Shown: piece after piece, positions 41,866 to 50,821 of the stretch
Layout: each line of letters opens with the position of its first letter
Position numbering within the stretch: position 1 is the stretch's first letter
Assembly (NCBI RefSeq): GCF_004217445.1
Contig: NZ_SHKX01000014.1
Location: 62,001-126,000 of the forward strand
Source of the DNA: Fluviicoccus keumensis
GTDB taxonomy: Bacteria; Pseudomonadota; Gammaproteobacteria; Pseudomonadales; Moraxellaceae
DNA length: 64,000 bases
Direction: 5' to 3'
Made by a program: the position numbers and the translations under genes
The notes under the pieces: generated by a model
What the model saw: only the letters and a program-made list of their open reading frames with translations
Database searches by the model: none
Told to the model about the DNA's origin: nothing

Positions 41866-44121
41866 ATGCCTGCAACACGCCAGTCCCTGCTCCTGCTGCT
41901 GACCGCTTTAGTGATGAATGCCGCTGCCGCCGAAACCGCCGCTGAAAGCCGTTTCGACCGGTTGCTGTCCATGGACCTGGACCAGTTGCAGAACCTGACC
42001 GTTTCCTCGGCCTCCGGAGTCCCGGAGTCGCTGCGCCATGCCCCGGCGGCCATGATTGTCATCACCGCCGACGACATCCGTCGTCGCGGTTATGATTCCC
42101 TGGTCGAGGTGTTGCAGGATGTCCCCGGTTTTGACGTCACCATCGCGGGCGGCACCAATTACGCTACCGCCTGGCAGCGCGGCTACCGCAGTCCTTTCGG
42201 CCAGCGCACGCTGCTGCTGGTGGACGGGGTGGTCAACAACGAATTGTGGAGCCAGGCGCCCGACCTGTCGCGGCAGTATCCCTTGCAGATGCTGGACCGC
42301 ATTGAAATCCTCTATGGTCCCGCCAGCGCCGTCTATGGCGCCAACGCCTTCGCCGGCGTCGTCAACCTGATTACCCGCCCCGCTTCCGCCGCCTCCGCCA
42401 AGGCGGAAGGTCAATGGCAGCTGCGCGGCGGCAGTTTCAACACCCGCACCGCCGAAGGCGCCTACCGGCAGGCGTTCGGCGACCTGAAAATTGCGGCGGG
42501 AGCCCGTCTCTTCCGCAGCGATGATCCCGGCCTGGACGACCTGAAGGGCCGACGCGGCTTTGTCTCGGCCGACTGGCTGGCCAATACCGACGCCTGGGGG
42601 CCGGTGCTGGCGCTCAGCCATAACGGCCGCAATCTCGGCGGCTATTATGATCCGGCCGCCGACAGCAGCTGGCTGGTCAACCTGGACTGGCGCGACTGGA
42701 AGGCCGGGTTGTTCTGGTGGCGTGCCACCGAAGGATACGGCCAGGAGTACGCGACCGATCACGCCCAAGTGAACGTGCCGTGGAGCCGCGAGCGCAGCCA
42801 TATCTATCTGGAACACCGCGATCCGGTGCGGCAGGACGGCGCCCTGACCACGCGCCTGACATTGCGTCAAAGCCGGGAATGGGGCGACTGGGCCGAAGCG
42901 GAACCGGACTGGCATGCCGGCCAATCCGCCTTTTCCTATGTTTCCAATTCGCACTGGAACAGCCAGAGCCACGCCTGGTCGCTGGAACAGAAGCTGGATC
43001 TGCCGACCGACGGCGACTGGCGCTGGCTGGGCGGCTGGAAAGTGGAACGGCGAACGCTGGCCAAGGCTTACTCCATCTGCGGCTACTGGGAGCCGCAGGC
43101 ATACTGCCCGGCCGATCCGGACGTCAGCCCGGTCGGACCGGAAGGCTTCGGCCCCTGGGTGGTGCACAGCACCGCCAACGCCATTCCCGACGCGCCTGAT
43201 GTTCCGGCGGTGATGTCGCCGGACAACCGGGTTTACGTCACCAACCGGAACGCCCACTTGCAAGGCGCGTGGAGCCGTAACGGCTGGCGCGCCAGCCTGG
43301 GGCTGTTGCTGGACCATCACGGGGTCTACGGGACGCATACGACGCCCCGACTGTCGCTGGGCCGGGACTTCTCGGCCGACACCACGGTGAAGCTGCTGTA
43401 TGGCCGGGCCTGGCAGGAGCCGCCGACCATTCAGGTTTACGGCGGCTGGAACGGCCGCAACGCCAATCCCGGCTTGCAGCCGGAAAAGGCCGCCAATACC
43501 GAATTGGTGCTGATGCACGCGCGACGCGGCTGGCTGCACGAGTTGTCGTTGTTCGACGCCCGTTACAGCAACGCCATCCGCGAAGTCGCCGTCAACGCTT
43601 CCGGCCGCCATGTGCAAGGCGCGGAGTATCGGGGACGATTCGAGCGGGAATGGCTGGCGCGCACCTGGTCCGGTTACCTCTACTACACCTGGACGCTGGC
43701 CCGCGACGATCAGCACTATGATGCCGCTACCGGCGTCTGGACCGATGGCGAAGCCGCCATCGGCGACATTGCCCGCCACAAGCTGCAGCTTGGCATCGAC
43801 GTACCGCTGGCCGATCACTGGAACCTGAACCTGCGCGGACGCTATGTCGGCCGCCGCGAGCTTTACTCCGGCAATCCCTTGCGCGCGCTGGGCGACACGC
43901 TGGATCCGTATGTCACCGCCGACCTGAACCTGGAGTACCGGCAGGCGGCTTACCGCCTGGCGTTGACCATCAACAACCTGGGCGACGCCGCCTATGAAAC
44001 CCCCGGCATTGCCTCCGCCGACGCCGGAACCGACACCTCGCAGCGCGCAACCGGTTACTACAACTCGCTGCTGCCGCAAACGGGGCGCAGCGTCTATCTC
44101 AGCCTCGGCATGACCTACTGA
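41866..44121 (+). CDS. TonB-dependent outer-membrane receptor
   Basis: About 751 residues. After a signal peptide (MPATRQSLLLLL, ending NAAAAET) comes a plug domain with SLRHAPAAMIVITADDIRRRGYDSLVEVLQDVPGFDV, RGYRSPFGQRTLLLVDGVVNNELW, and RIEILYGPASAVYGANAFAGVVNLIT. A long barrel ends with the classic GRSVYLSLGMTY. Several in-frame ATGs exist between 41824 and 41866; the last gives the best signal peptide. The plug resembles the receptors found with YfiR-kinase systems, such as the one at the left edge. The solute cannot be inferred. A possible beta-barrel protein gene follows 49 bp downstream. Confidence 0.93.
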   Translation: MPATRQSLLLLLTALVMNAAAAETAAESRFDRLLSMDLDQLQNLTVSSASGVPESLRHAPAAMIVITADDIRRRGYDSLVEVLQDVPGFDVTIAGGTNYATAWQRGYRSPFGQRTLLLVDGVVNNELWSQAPDLSRQYPLQMLDRIEILYGPASAVYGANAFAGVVNLITRPASAASAKAEGQWQLRGGSFNTRTAEGAYRQAFGDLKIAAGARLFRSDDPGLDDLKGRRGFVSADWLANTDAWGPVLALSHNGRNLGGYYDPAADSSWLVNLDWRDWKAGLFWWRATEGYGQEYATDHAQVNVPWSRERSHIYLEHRDPVRQDGALTTRLTLRQSREWGDWAEAEPDWHAGQSAFSYVSNSHWNSQSHAWSLEQKLDLPTDGDWRWLGGWKVERRTLAKAYSICGYWEPQAYCPADPDVSPVGPEGFGPWVVHSTANAIPDAPDVPAVMSPDNRVYVTNRNAHLQGAWSRNGWRASLGLLLDHHGVYGTHTTPRLSLGRDFSADTTVKLLYGRAWQEPPTIQVYGGWNGRNANPGLQPEKAANTELVLMHARRGWLHELSLFDARYSNAIREVAVNASGRHVQGAEYRGRFEREWLARTWSGYLYYTWTLARDDQHYDAATGVWTDGEAAIGDIARHKLQLGIDVPLADHWNLNLRGRYVGRRELYSGNPLRALGDTLDPYVTADLNLEYRQAAYRLALTINNLGDAAYETPGIASADAGTDTSQRATGYYNSLLPQTGRSVYLSLGMTY

Positions 44122-44170
44122 GCCGATACTGCTACCATCACGGCCTCTACCCGCCAACGGAAAGGACCCC

Positions 44171-44986
44171 ATGCGTCTCCGCCTGCCGCCGCTATGCTGC
44201 CTGCCGCTCGTTTGCCATCCCGCCCTGGCGGATACCCAACAGTATGACCTGACAGCAGGCGCCGACTATTACACGCTCAAGGAGTTCGGCACCGGCGGCG
44301 CCCGGCTGGTGCGCGAGGAAGCGATCCTGCCGGGGGCGCGCCTGGCGTGGCGCGAGCAGCGTGAACACCTGATCATGACCCTGGACGCCGCGCTGGCCGG
44401 CGGACCGGTCCATTACGACGGGCAGACGCAGAGCGGTCTGCCCCACACTACCCGCGGCTGGCATCTGCTGCCCGAGGTCGGCGTCGGTCTGGAGTGGCCG
44501 GCGCGAACACGCCTGCGCGCCTATGGCCGCATGGAATTCGAGGCGGACTTCCGCTATCTGGATGACAAGGGCGCCGTGGCGGGAGCAACGGAGTTCTACC
44601 AGCGCCTGAACGGCGGTCTGGGCCTGGCGCTGGACGCCTGGCGCGGCGAGCGGACCGGCCTGACCGTCCGGGCCGGACGACTGGAGCCGTTATACTCGGT
44701 GGTCAATGTTTATTCCCGCACCGGAACCGACGACCTGACCCTGCGGCTGGACAACGGTTCGGGGTGGGAAGCCTCGGCGGACTATGTCTGGAAAACCGCC
44801 GCCGACCGTCAATGGCTGCTGAGCGCCGCCTGCCGGAATCAGGAATTCGATCCCAGCCCCGCCGCCCAGATGACCGTTAACGGCGCGCCGATCGGCTACA
44901 TCATTTACCAGCCCGAAATCCACTTCCACCGCTGCGGCCTACGCCTTGGCCTGCGCATGCCCCTGGGTGCCGCCTCCGCAAATTGA
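44171..44986 (+). CDS. putative outer-membrane beta-barrel protein of unknown function
   Basis: A 271-residue protein with a short signal peptide (ending HPALADTQQ). It has many alternating strands rich in Tyr, Arg and Gly (TAGADYYTLKEFGTGG, LLPEVGVGLEWPARTRLRAYGRMEFEADFRYL, LTVRAGRLEPLYSVVNVYSRTGTDDLTLRLDNGSGWEASADYVWK). It ends GLRLGLRMPLGAASAN. It looks like a small outer-membrane barrel. It lies 49 bp after a TonB-dependent receptor on the same strand and may be its operon partner. I do not recognise the family, and barrel topology is an inference from strand pattern. Confidence 0.7.
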   Translation: MRLRLPPLCCLPLVCHPALADTQQYDLTAGADYYTLKEFGTGGARLVREEAILPGARLAWREQREHLIMTLDAALAGGPVHYDGQTQSGLPHTTRGWHLLPEVGVGLEWPARTRLRAYGRMEFEADFRYLDDKGAVAGATEFYQRLNGGLGLALDAWRGERTGLTVRAGRLEPLYSVVNVYSRTGTDDLTLRLDNGSGWEASADYVWKTAADRQWLLSAACRNQEFDPSPAAQMTVNGAPIGYIIYQPEIHFHRCGLRLGLRMPLGAASAN

Positions 44987-45021
44987 ACATTTGTTTGATT
45001 TACAGTTTTCGTCCGGCATGA

Positions 45022-45039
45022 TAAACAATCGTTTGTTTA
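45022..45039 (+). promoter_or_regulatory. palindromic operator upstream of the TetR-RND efflux operon
   Basis: TAAACAA (45022-45028) and TTGTTTA (45033-45039) are exact inverted arms around TCGT, 17 bp before the TetR start codon. A further TTTGTTTG half-site lies near 44991. The site is placed to overlap the operon promoter or leader, as expected for an autorepressing TetR-family protein. Confidence 0.75.
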
Positions 45040-45055
45040 ACTTGCCGGACAATCC

Positions 45056-45739
45056 ATGACCACCGCTCCTCCCGACAGCCACGCTCCGCACCGGCCGACC
45101 CGCTCGGACGGCGAGGAATCCCGCGAACGCCTGCTGCAGGCCGGACTGCGGCTGTTCGCCCATCAGGGCTTCAGCAAGACCTCGACACGCGAACTGGCCG
45201 AAGCCGCCAACGTCAATGTCGCCGCCATCAGTTATTACTTCGGTGACAAGGCCGGTCTGTATCGCGCGGTCTTTTTCGAGCCCAAGGGACCGGTCAGCGA
45301 CGACATCGCCCGCTTCGCCGACCCCGCCCTGCCACTGGCCGATGCGCTGCGCGGTTTCTATGCCGGGTTTCTGGAGCCCTTGCGTCAGGGCGATCTGGTG
45401 CGGCTGTGCATGAAGCTGCATTTCCGCGAGATGCTGGAGCCGACTGGCCTGTGGGAAGAAGAAATCGACCAAGGCATCCGCCCGATGCACGAAGCGCTGG
45501 TCGCCGTGCTCCGCCGCCATTTCGGGCTGTCCGACGCCGACGAGGATATCAGCCGCCTGGCCTTCAGTCTGGCCGGGCTGGCGGTGCACCTGCATGTGGG
45601 CCATGAGCTGATCGACCGCCTGAGTCCCGGCCTGAACGCCGCCCCCGATGCCGTCGACCGCTGGTCCGAACGCCTGGTGATGTACGGCATGGCGATGATT
45701 GCCGCTGAAAAGGCCCGCCGCGCGGAGGCCGCGTCATGA
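45056..45739 (+). CDS. TetR family regulator (CecR/DUF1956-like)
   Basis: A 227-residue repressor. The helix-turn-helix is at about 24-68 (RERLLQAGLRLFAHQGFSKTSTRELAEAANVNVAAISYYFGDKAGLYRAVF). The C-terminal domain has PLRQGDLVRLCMKLHFREMLEPTGLWEEEIDQGIRPMHEALV and FSLAGLAVHLHVGHELI, typical of the DUF1956/CecR subgroup that controls efflux pumps. It sits first in an operon with an RND adaptor and permease and overlaps the adaptor by 4 bp. It probably represses the pump by binding the TAAACAA palindrome upstream and is released by a drug or metabolite. Confidence 0.93.
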   Translation: MTTAPPDSHAPHRPTRSDGEESRERLLQAGLRLFAHQGFSKTSTRELAEAANVNVAAISYYFGDKAGLYRAVFFEPKGPVSDDIARFADPALPLADALRGFYAGFLEPLRQGDLVRLCMKLHFREMLEPTGLWEEEIDQGIRPMHEALVAVLRRHFGLSDADEDISRLAFSLAGLAVHLHVGHELIDRLSPGLNAAPDAVDRWSERLVMYGMAMIAAEKARRAEAAS

Positions 45740-46878
45740 ATTCCCCGATCACCTCCCGAATCCTTGTTCAACTTACCCGGAAAACCCCGACCATGAAGAC
45801 CCGTCTCGCCGCCCTGCCGCTGCTGGCCGCTTCGTTGCTGGTCCCGGCCGCGAACGCCGCCGACAAGCCCGCCGCCGCTTTGGCCCCCAAACCGTCGCTG
45901 ACGGTCACCGTGATCCAGCCGCAGCGCATGGATATCCCGCTGTCGGCCGCCGCCAACGGCAGTATCGCCGCCTGGCAGGAAGCCAGCGTCGGCAACGAGG
46001 CGCAGGGTTACCGGCTGGCCGAGGTCAGGGTCAATGTCGGCGACCCGGTGAAGAAAGGCCAGGTGCTGGCCGTATTCGCCGCCGACATGGCGCAGGCCGA
46101 ACTGCTGCAGGGCAAGGCCGCCGTTGCCGAGGCCGAGGCCAATCTCGCCGCGGCTTCCGCCGACGCCCAGCGCGCCCGCGACCTGCAAAGCAACGGCGCG
46201 CTCAGCGCCCAGAAGATTACCCAGTACCTGACCGCCGAAAAGACCGCCAAGGCCCGGCTGGATGTGCAGAAGGCCGCCGTCAACGCCCTGCAGATCCGGC
46301 TGAACCAGACGCAGGTGAAAGCCCCGGATGACGGCATCATTTCCGCCCGCAACGCCACTGTCGGCGCGGTAACGCCCGCCGGTCAGGAGCTGTTCCGGCT
46401 GATCCGGCAGGGACGTCTGGAATGGCGCGGCGAAGTCGCCGCCGCCGATCTGGCCGCCATCCGCCCGGGCCAGTCCGTGCGCGTGACCCCGGCGGGCGGC
46501 AGCGCCATCGACGGCAAGGTGCGCATGGTGGCCCCGACGGTCGATACCGCCACCCGCAACGGACTGGTCTATGTGGACCTGCCCAAGCCCGGCGCGGCCA
46601 AAGCGGGCATGTTCGCCCGCGGTGAATTCGCGTTGGGCGGCAAGACCGGCCTGACGTTGCCGCAAACCGCCGTGCTGCTGCGCGACGGCTACAGTTATGT
46701 GTTCCAGGTGCAGCCGGACAACAAGGTACGGCAACTGAAAGTCAGCGTCGGCCGCCGTCTGGGCGACCGCATCGAGATCACCACGCCGCTTGACGCCAAT
46801 GCCCGCTTCGTGACGGCCGGCGCCGGGTTTCTCAGCGACGGCGATCTGGTGCGGGTCATGCCTGCCCCGGCGCGCTGA
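45736..46878 (+). CDS. RND efflux periplasmic adaptor subunit (HlyD/MFP family)
   Basis: About 380 residues. The signal peptide ends PAANAADK. The lipoyl-type halves are GSIAAWQEASVGNEAQGYRLAEVRVNVGDPVKKGQVLAVF and TQVKAPDDGIISARNATVGAVTPAGQELFRLIRQ. They flank an alpha hairpin (LLQGKAAVAEAEANLAAASADAQRARDLQ), followed by beta-barrel and membrane-proximal parts. It joins the inner-membrane pump to an outer-membrane channel. GGAGG lies before the ATGA overlap with TetR; an internal ATG at 45793 would give a shorter signal peptide. No TolC-like gene follows, so the channel must come from elsewhere. Confidence 0.93.
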   Translation: MNSPITSRILVQLTRKTPTMKTRLAALPLLAASLLVPAANAADKPAAALAPKPSLTVTVIQPQRMDIPLSAAANGSIAAWQEASVGNEAQGYRLAEVRVNVGDPVKKGQVLAVFAADMAQAELLQGKAAVAEAEANLAAASADAQRARDLQSNGALSAQKITQYLTAEKTAKARLDVQKAAVNALQIRLNQTQVKAPDDGIISARNATVGAVTPAGQELFRLIRQGRLEWRGEVAAADLAAIRPGQSVRVTPAGGSAIDGKVRMVAPTVDTATRNGLVYVDLPKPGAAKAGMFARGEFALGGKTGLTLPQTAVLLRDGYSYVFQVQPDNKVRQLKVSVGRRLGDRIEITTPLDANARFVTAGAGFLSDGDLVRVMPAPAR

Positions 46879-46890
46879 CAGGAGCCCGGC

Positions 46891-49800
46891 ATGAACGTTT
46901 CCGCGTGGTCCATCCGCAATCCCATCCCGTCGATCCTGATGTTCATGATGCTGACCGTCATCGGCGTGATGGGTTTCCAGCGCATGAAGATCCAGAACTT
47001 CCCGGATATCGATCTCCCTACCGTCATCGTCACCGCCTCGCTGCCGGGGGCTTCGCCCTCACAGCTGGAAACCGAGGTGGCGCGCAAGATCGAGAATTCC
47101 GTCGCCACCCTGCAAGGGGTGAAGCACATCTACACCAAGACCCAGAGCGGCACCGCCACCGTCACCGTCGAATTCCGGCTGGAGAAACCGACCCAGGAAG
47201 CCGTGGATGACGTGCGCGACGCCGTCTCCCGCGTCCGCGCCGACCTGCCGGGCGACCTGCGCGACCCGGTGATCAGCAAGATGAACCTGGCCGGGACGCC
47301 GGTGCTGACCTACACCATCGGCTCCAGCCGCATGGACGAGGAAGCCCTGTCCTGGTACGTCGACCACGACATCAGCAAGGCGCTGCTCAGCGTGCGCGGC
47401 GTCGGCTCGGTGTCGCGCGTCGGCGGCGTCACCCGCGAAGTGCGCGTGGAGCTGGACCCGGCGCGGCTGCTGGCGCTGAACGCCACCGCCGCCGAGGTCT
47501 CCCGGCAGTTGCGACAGGTGCAGCAGGAGGCCTCCGGCGGCAAGACCGATATCGGCGGGCTGGAGCAATCCGTCCGCACGCTGGCCACCGTGCAGTCGGC
47601 GGAAGAACTGGCGGCCATGGAAATTCCGCTGGCCGACGGCCGCCGCATCCGCCTGGACCAGGTAGCGAACGTCAGCGACACCGTGACCGAAAAACGCAGC
47701 GCCGCGCTGTTGGACGGCAAGCCGGTGGTGGGTTTCGAAATCGTGCGCTCGCTGCGTTCCGGCGAAGTGGATGTGCAGAACGGCGTCCGCGCCGAACTGG
47801 ACCGCATCCGCGCCGCCAACCCCGACCTGACCATTACCGAAGCCTTCAATTTCGTGGAGCCGGTGGAGCAGAACTACCACGGCTCGATGACGCTGCTGTA
47901 CGAAGGCGCGGCGCTGGCGGTGCTGGTGGTGCTGCTGTTCCTGCGCGACTGGCGGGCAACGCTGGTGGCCGCCACGGCGCTGCCGATGTCGGTGATTCCC
48001 GCCTTTGCGGTGATGCACTATGTCTTTGACTTCTCGATCAATATCGTCACCCTGCTCAGCCTGTCGCTGGTGGTCGGGGTGCTGGTGGACGACGCCATTG
48101 TCGAAATCGAGAACATCATCCGCCACCTGCGCATGGGCAAGACGCCCTATCAGGCGGCCATGGAGGCCGCCGATGAAATCGGCATGGCGGTGATCGCCAC
48201 CACCTTTACGCTGGTCGCCGTCTTCCTGCCCACCGCCTTCATGGCGGGCGTACCGGGCAAGTTCTTCGTGCAATTCGGCTGGACCGCCGCCATCGCCGTC
48301 TTCATTTCGCTGGTGGTGGCGCGGATGCTGACGCCGATGATGGCCGCCTACATCCTCAAGGCGCCGAAGCAGGAACATCATGAACCGCGTTGGCTGACCC
48401 TCTATGGCCAATGGGCGGCCTGGTGCCTCAAGCACCGGTTGCTGACCTTGCTGGTGACGGCCGTTTTCTTCTTCGGCTCCTTCTCGCTGGCCAAGTACCT
48501 GCCCACCGGTTTCGTGCCACCGGACGACCTCAACACCACCCAGGTGATGCTGACGCTGCCGCCCGGCAGCACGCTGACGCAGACGCTGGACGTGGCCGAA
48601 CAGGCTCGCAAGATTGTCAACCAGAACAAGCATGTGAAGCTGGTCTACACTGCCGTCGGCGCGGGCGCAACCGGCAGCGACCCCTTCATGGGCAACGGCG
48701 GCAATGATGTCACCAAGGCAACGCTGACGCTGAACCTGACCAAGCGCCAGGACCGCCCCGGCGTCACCAAGCAGGACATTGAACGGCAATTGCGTGAATT
48801 GCTGGTCGCCGTGCCGGGCGCACGGGTGAAAGTCGGCTTCGGCGGCTCGGCCGAGAAATACATCCTGGTGCTGGCGGGGGAAGATGGTCAGGCGCTGTCT
48901 GACCATGCGCGGGTGGTGGAGCGCGAACTGCGCACCATTCCCGGTATCGGCAACGTCACCTCCACCGCCAGTCTGGTGCGGCCGGAACTGGTGGTGAGGC
49001 CGGACTCCGCCCGCGCCGCCGATCTGGGCGTCACCTCGGCGGCGATTGCGGACACGCTGCGCATTGCGACAGCGGGCGACTATGACCAGTCACTGGCCAA
49101 GCTGAACCTCAGCCAGCGGCAGGTGCCGATCGTGGTGCGCCTGCCCGCCGAGGCCCGCACCGACCTGGAGCTGCTGTCACGGCTGCCGGTGCCCGGCGCG
49201 CACGGCCCGGTGCCGCTGGGCAATGTCGCCAGCCTGTCGCTGGAAAGCGGCCCGGCGCAGATTGACCGCTACGACCGCCAGCGCAACATCAACATCGAGA
49301 TCGAACTGAACCAGCAACCGCTGGGTGATGTGGAAAAGGCGGCGTTGGCGCTGCCCAGCCTGCACGCCCTGCCGCCCGGAGTCAGGCAGACCACCGTCGG
49401 CGACGCCGAGGCGATGGGCGAATTGTTCGCCAGTTTCGGCCTGGCGATGCTGACCGGCGTCATGTGTATCTACGTGGTGCTGGTGCTGCTGTTCCGCAGC
49501 TTCATGCAGCCGGTAACGATTCTGGGCGCGCTGGTGCTGTCGATTCCGGGCGCCTTCCTGGCCCTGTTCCTGACGCACACGGCGTTCTCGATGCCGTCGA
49601 TGATCGGCCTGATCATGCTGATGGGGATTGCGACCAAGAACTCGATCCTGCTGATCGACTACGTGATCCTGGCGCAGCGCGAGCATGGCCTGAACCGTTG
49701 GGATGCGCTGCTGGACGCCTGCCGCAAGCGGGCGCGGCCGATCATCATGACGACGATCGCGATGGGCGCGGGCATGATGCCGATCGCGCTGGGACTGGGC

Positions 49801-49956
49801 ACCGACCCCAGCTTCCGCGCGCCGATGGCGATCGTGGTGATCGGCGGCCTGATTACCTCCACCTTCCTCAGCCTGCTGGTGATTCCGGTGTTGTTCACGT
49901 TCGTGGATGACGGGGTGCAGAAGTTGGGGAAAGTGTTCCGGAAACGGGCGCACTGA
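46891..49956 (+). CDS. RND family efflux permease
   Basis: A 1021-residue HAE1-type pump. It begins MNVSAWSIRNPIPSILMFMMLTVIGVMGFQRM, then FPDIDLPTVIVTASLPGASPSQLETEV and ENSVATLQGVKHI. Transmembrane clusters include SLSLVVGVLVDDAIVEIENIIRHL (the family's DDAIV motif) and, in the second half, MIGLIMLMGIATKNSILLIDY. It exports drugs, detergents or metabolites using proton motive force. It follows the adaptor by 12 bp and ends at a strong terminator. The substrate is unknown; the periplasmic porter domains resemble general multidrug rather than heavy-metal pumps. Confidence 0.96.
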   Translation: MNVSAWSIRNPIPSILMFMMLTVIGVMGFQRMKIQNFPDIDLPTVIVTASLPGASPSQLETEVARKIENSVATLQGVKHIYTKTQSGTATVTVEFRLEKPTQEAVDDVRDAVSRVRADLPGDLRDPVISKMNLAGTPVLTYTIGSSRMDEEALSWYVDHDISKALLSVRGVGSVSRVGGVTREVRVELDPARLLALNATAAEVSRQLRQVQQEASGGKTDIGGLEQSVRTLATVQSAEELAAMEIPLADGRRIRLDQVANVSDTVTEKRSAALLDGKPVVGFEIVRSLRSGEVDVQNGVRAELDRIRAANPDLTITEAFNFVEPVEQNYHGSMTLLYEGAALAVLVVLLFLRDWRATLVAATALPMSVIPAFAVMHYVFDFSINIVTLLSLSLVVGVLVDDAIVEIENIIRHLRMGKTPYQAAMEAADEIGMAVIATTFTLVAVFLPTAFMAGVPGKFFVQFGWTAAIAVFISLVVARMLTPMMAAYILKAPKQEHHEPRWLTLYGQWAAWCLKHRLLTLLVTAVFFFGSFSLAKYLPTGFVPPDDLNTTQVMLTLPPGSTLTQTLDVAEQARKIVNQNKHVKLVYTAVGAGATGSDPFMGNGGNDVTKATLTLNLTKRQDRPGVTKQDIERQLRELLVAVPGARVKVGFGGSAEKYILVLAGEDGQALSDHARVVERELRTIPGIGNVTSTASLVRPELVVRPDSARAADLGVTSAAIADTLRIATAGDYDQSLAKLNLSQRQVPIVVRLPAEARTDLELLSRLPVPGAHGPVPLGNVASLSLESGPAQIDRYDRQRNINIEIELNQQPLGDVEKAALALPSLHALPPGVRQTTVGDAEAMGELFASFGLAMLTGVMCIYVVLVLLFRSFMQPVTILGALVLSIPGAFLALFLTHTAFSMPSMIGLIMLMGIATKNSILLIDYVILAQREHGLNRWDALLDACRKRARPIIMTTIAMGAGMMPIALGLGTDPSFRAPMAIVVIGGLITSTFLSLLVIPVLFTFVDDGVQKLGKVFRKRAH

Positions 49957-49964
49957 AGCAACGG

Positions 49965-49997
49965 GCCGGGGCGGATAAAAACGCCCCGGCTTTTTTT
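49965..49997 (+). terminator. intrinsic terminator after the RND operon
   Basis: GCCGGGGCG (49965-49973) pairs with CGCCCCGGC (49982-49990) across an A-rich 8-base loop, followed by seven T residues. It also abuts the stop of the convergent chalcone-isomerase-like gene. Confidence 0.95.
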
Positions 49998-50521
49998 CAC
50001 CCCCCCAGCATTCCCTTCTTTACGCTTTCCTGCGCCGGTTTCCGGCCCAGCCAGATCTGCGGCATCGCCGCCGCCAGTCCGCCGCCCGTCACCGTTTTCA
50101 ACAAATTCCCGTTAAAGACAATCCGGGTGTCGCCGCCAGCCGTGAATTCCAGCCGCAGCCGGTCGCCCTCGCGGGTTTGCTTCACCTCATGGATGGCGGC
50201 GTCCAGCCCGGCAATGGCCGGAGCCAGGGCTGTCCATTCCGTCGCCGGGACATTGTCGCGAAGCGTGCCGTGGAAATTGTCGAGGATGGTGTCCACCCCG
50301 ACCGACCGCTTCATCACCAGTTCAATCGCCAGCGGGCCGCCCGCCTTCAGGATATTGGCGGCATCACGCGAGGGCTGCGGCAGGTAAAGCGCCGCGACAT
50401 AGACCTTCACCATCAACAGCGAACGCAGGCCCGCGCCGTTCAGGGTCAGGCTTTGCCCATCCATCTCCAGGGTGCGGTTGAAACGGACACCGGCGATTTC
50501 CGTGGTTTGCGGCGTGGACAT
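49997..50521 (-). CDS. chalcone isomerase-like family protein
   Basis: A 174-residue protein with the CHI-like fold found in bacteria of unknown function: TEIAGVRFNRTLEMDGQSLTLNGAGLRSLLMVKVYVAALYLPQPSRDAANILKAGGPLAIELVMKRSV, then the C-terminal IVFNGNLLKTVTGGGLAAAMPQIWLG. Unlike most relatives it shows no signal peptide at the chosen start (MSTPQTTEIAG). Plant-type chalcone chemistry is not implied. Many bacterial members are periplasmic or bind fatty acids. It stands alone between the RND operon terminator and the urea locus. Confidence 0.85.
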   Translation of the reverse strand: MSTPQTTEIAGVRFNRTLEMDGQSLTLNGAGLRSLLMVKVYVAALYLPQPSRDAANILKAGGPLAIELVMKRSVGVDTILDNFHGTLRDNVPATEWTALAPAIAGLDAAIHEVKQTREGDRLRLEFTAGGDTRIVFNGNLLKTVTGGGLAAAMPQIWLGRKPAQESVKKGMLGG

Positions 50522-50762
50522 GAGGACAAGCTCCGGGGATTGGGGAAGTGGGCCATGATACCCCGGCCGCGCGCAAATGCGAGCCTACCCTTTTGACGGG
50601 TTGCGCCAGTCGGCAGCATGCACCACCGGCGCGCCCGGCAGGCCTCGCCGTGGTGCTGTCACCGCTCCGCAACGGAGCAAAAGCCCTGCTTTCATCGCTT
50701 AAAGACCGCCATTCCGGCAAAAATTCCTTGTCAATCAGTCGCTCTTACGAAATCCGCGTCAT

Positions 50763-50798
50763 TGGCATGCCGCTTGCAAATACATTCTTGTATACAAG
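50763..50798 (+). promoter_or_regulatory. sigma-54 promoter with GntR-type operator for the urea operon
   Basis: The 300-bp gap before the allophanate hydrolase gene contains TGGCATGCCGCTTGCA (50763-50778), a -24/-12 promoter with GG and GC separated by 10 bases. The palindrome CTTGTATACAAG (50787-50798) covers the predicted start site. A matching pair stands before urtB. A GntR-family gene in the same locus is the likely binder. An inverted TGCACCA/TGGTGCT pair at 50619/50651 is too far apart for a normal NtrC site. Confidence 0.82.
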
Positions 50799-50821
50799 TT
50801 ATGGCAACCGAGGACTCCCTG

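Noticed and set aside
50619..50657. NtrC enhancer upstream of the allophanate hydrolase gene
   Set aside because: TGCACCA and TGGTGCT half-sites are present but 25 bp apart, not the short spacing of an NtrC dimer site. It may be only a hairpin.
50522..50821. Guanidine riboswitch before the urea carboxylase operon
   Set aside because: I looked because guanidine carboxylases share this family. No guanidine-I core motif is visible, and the sigma-54/operator arrangement explains the region.
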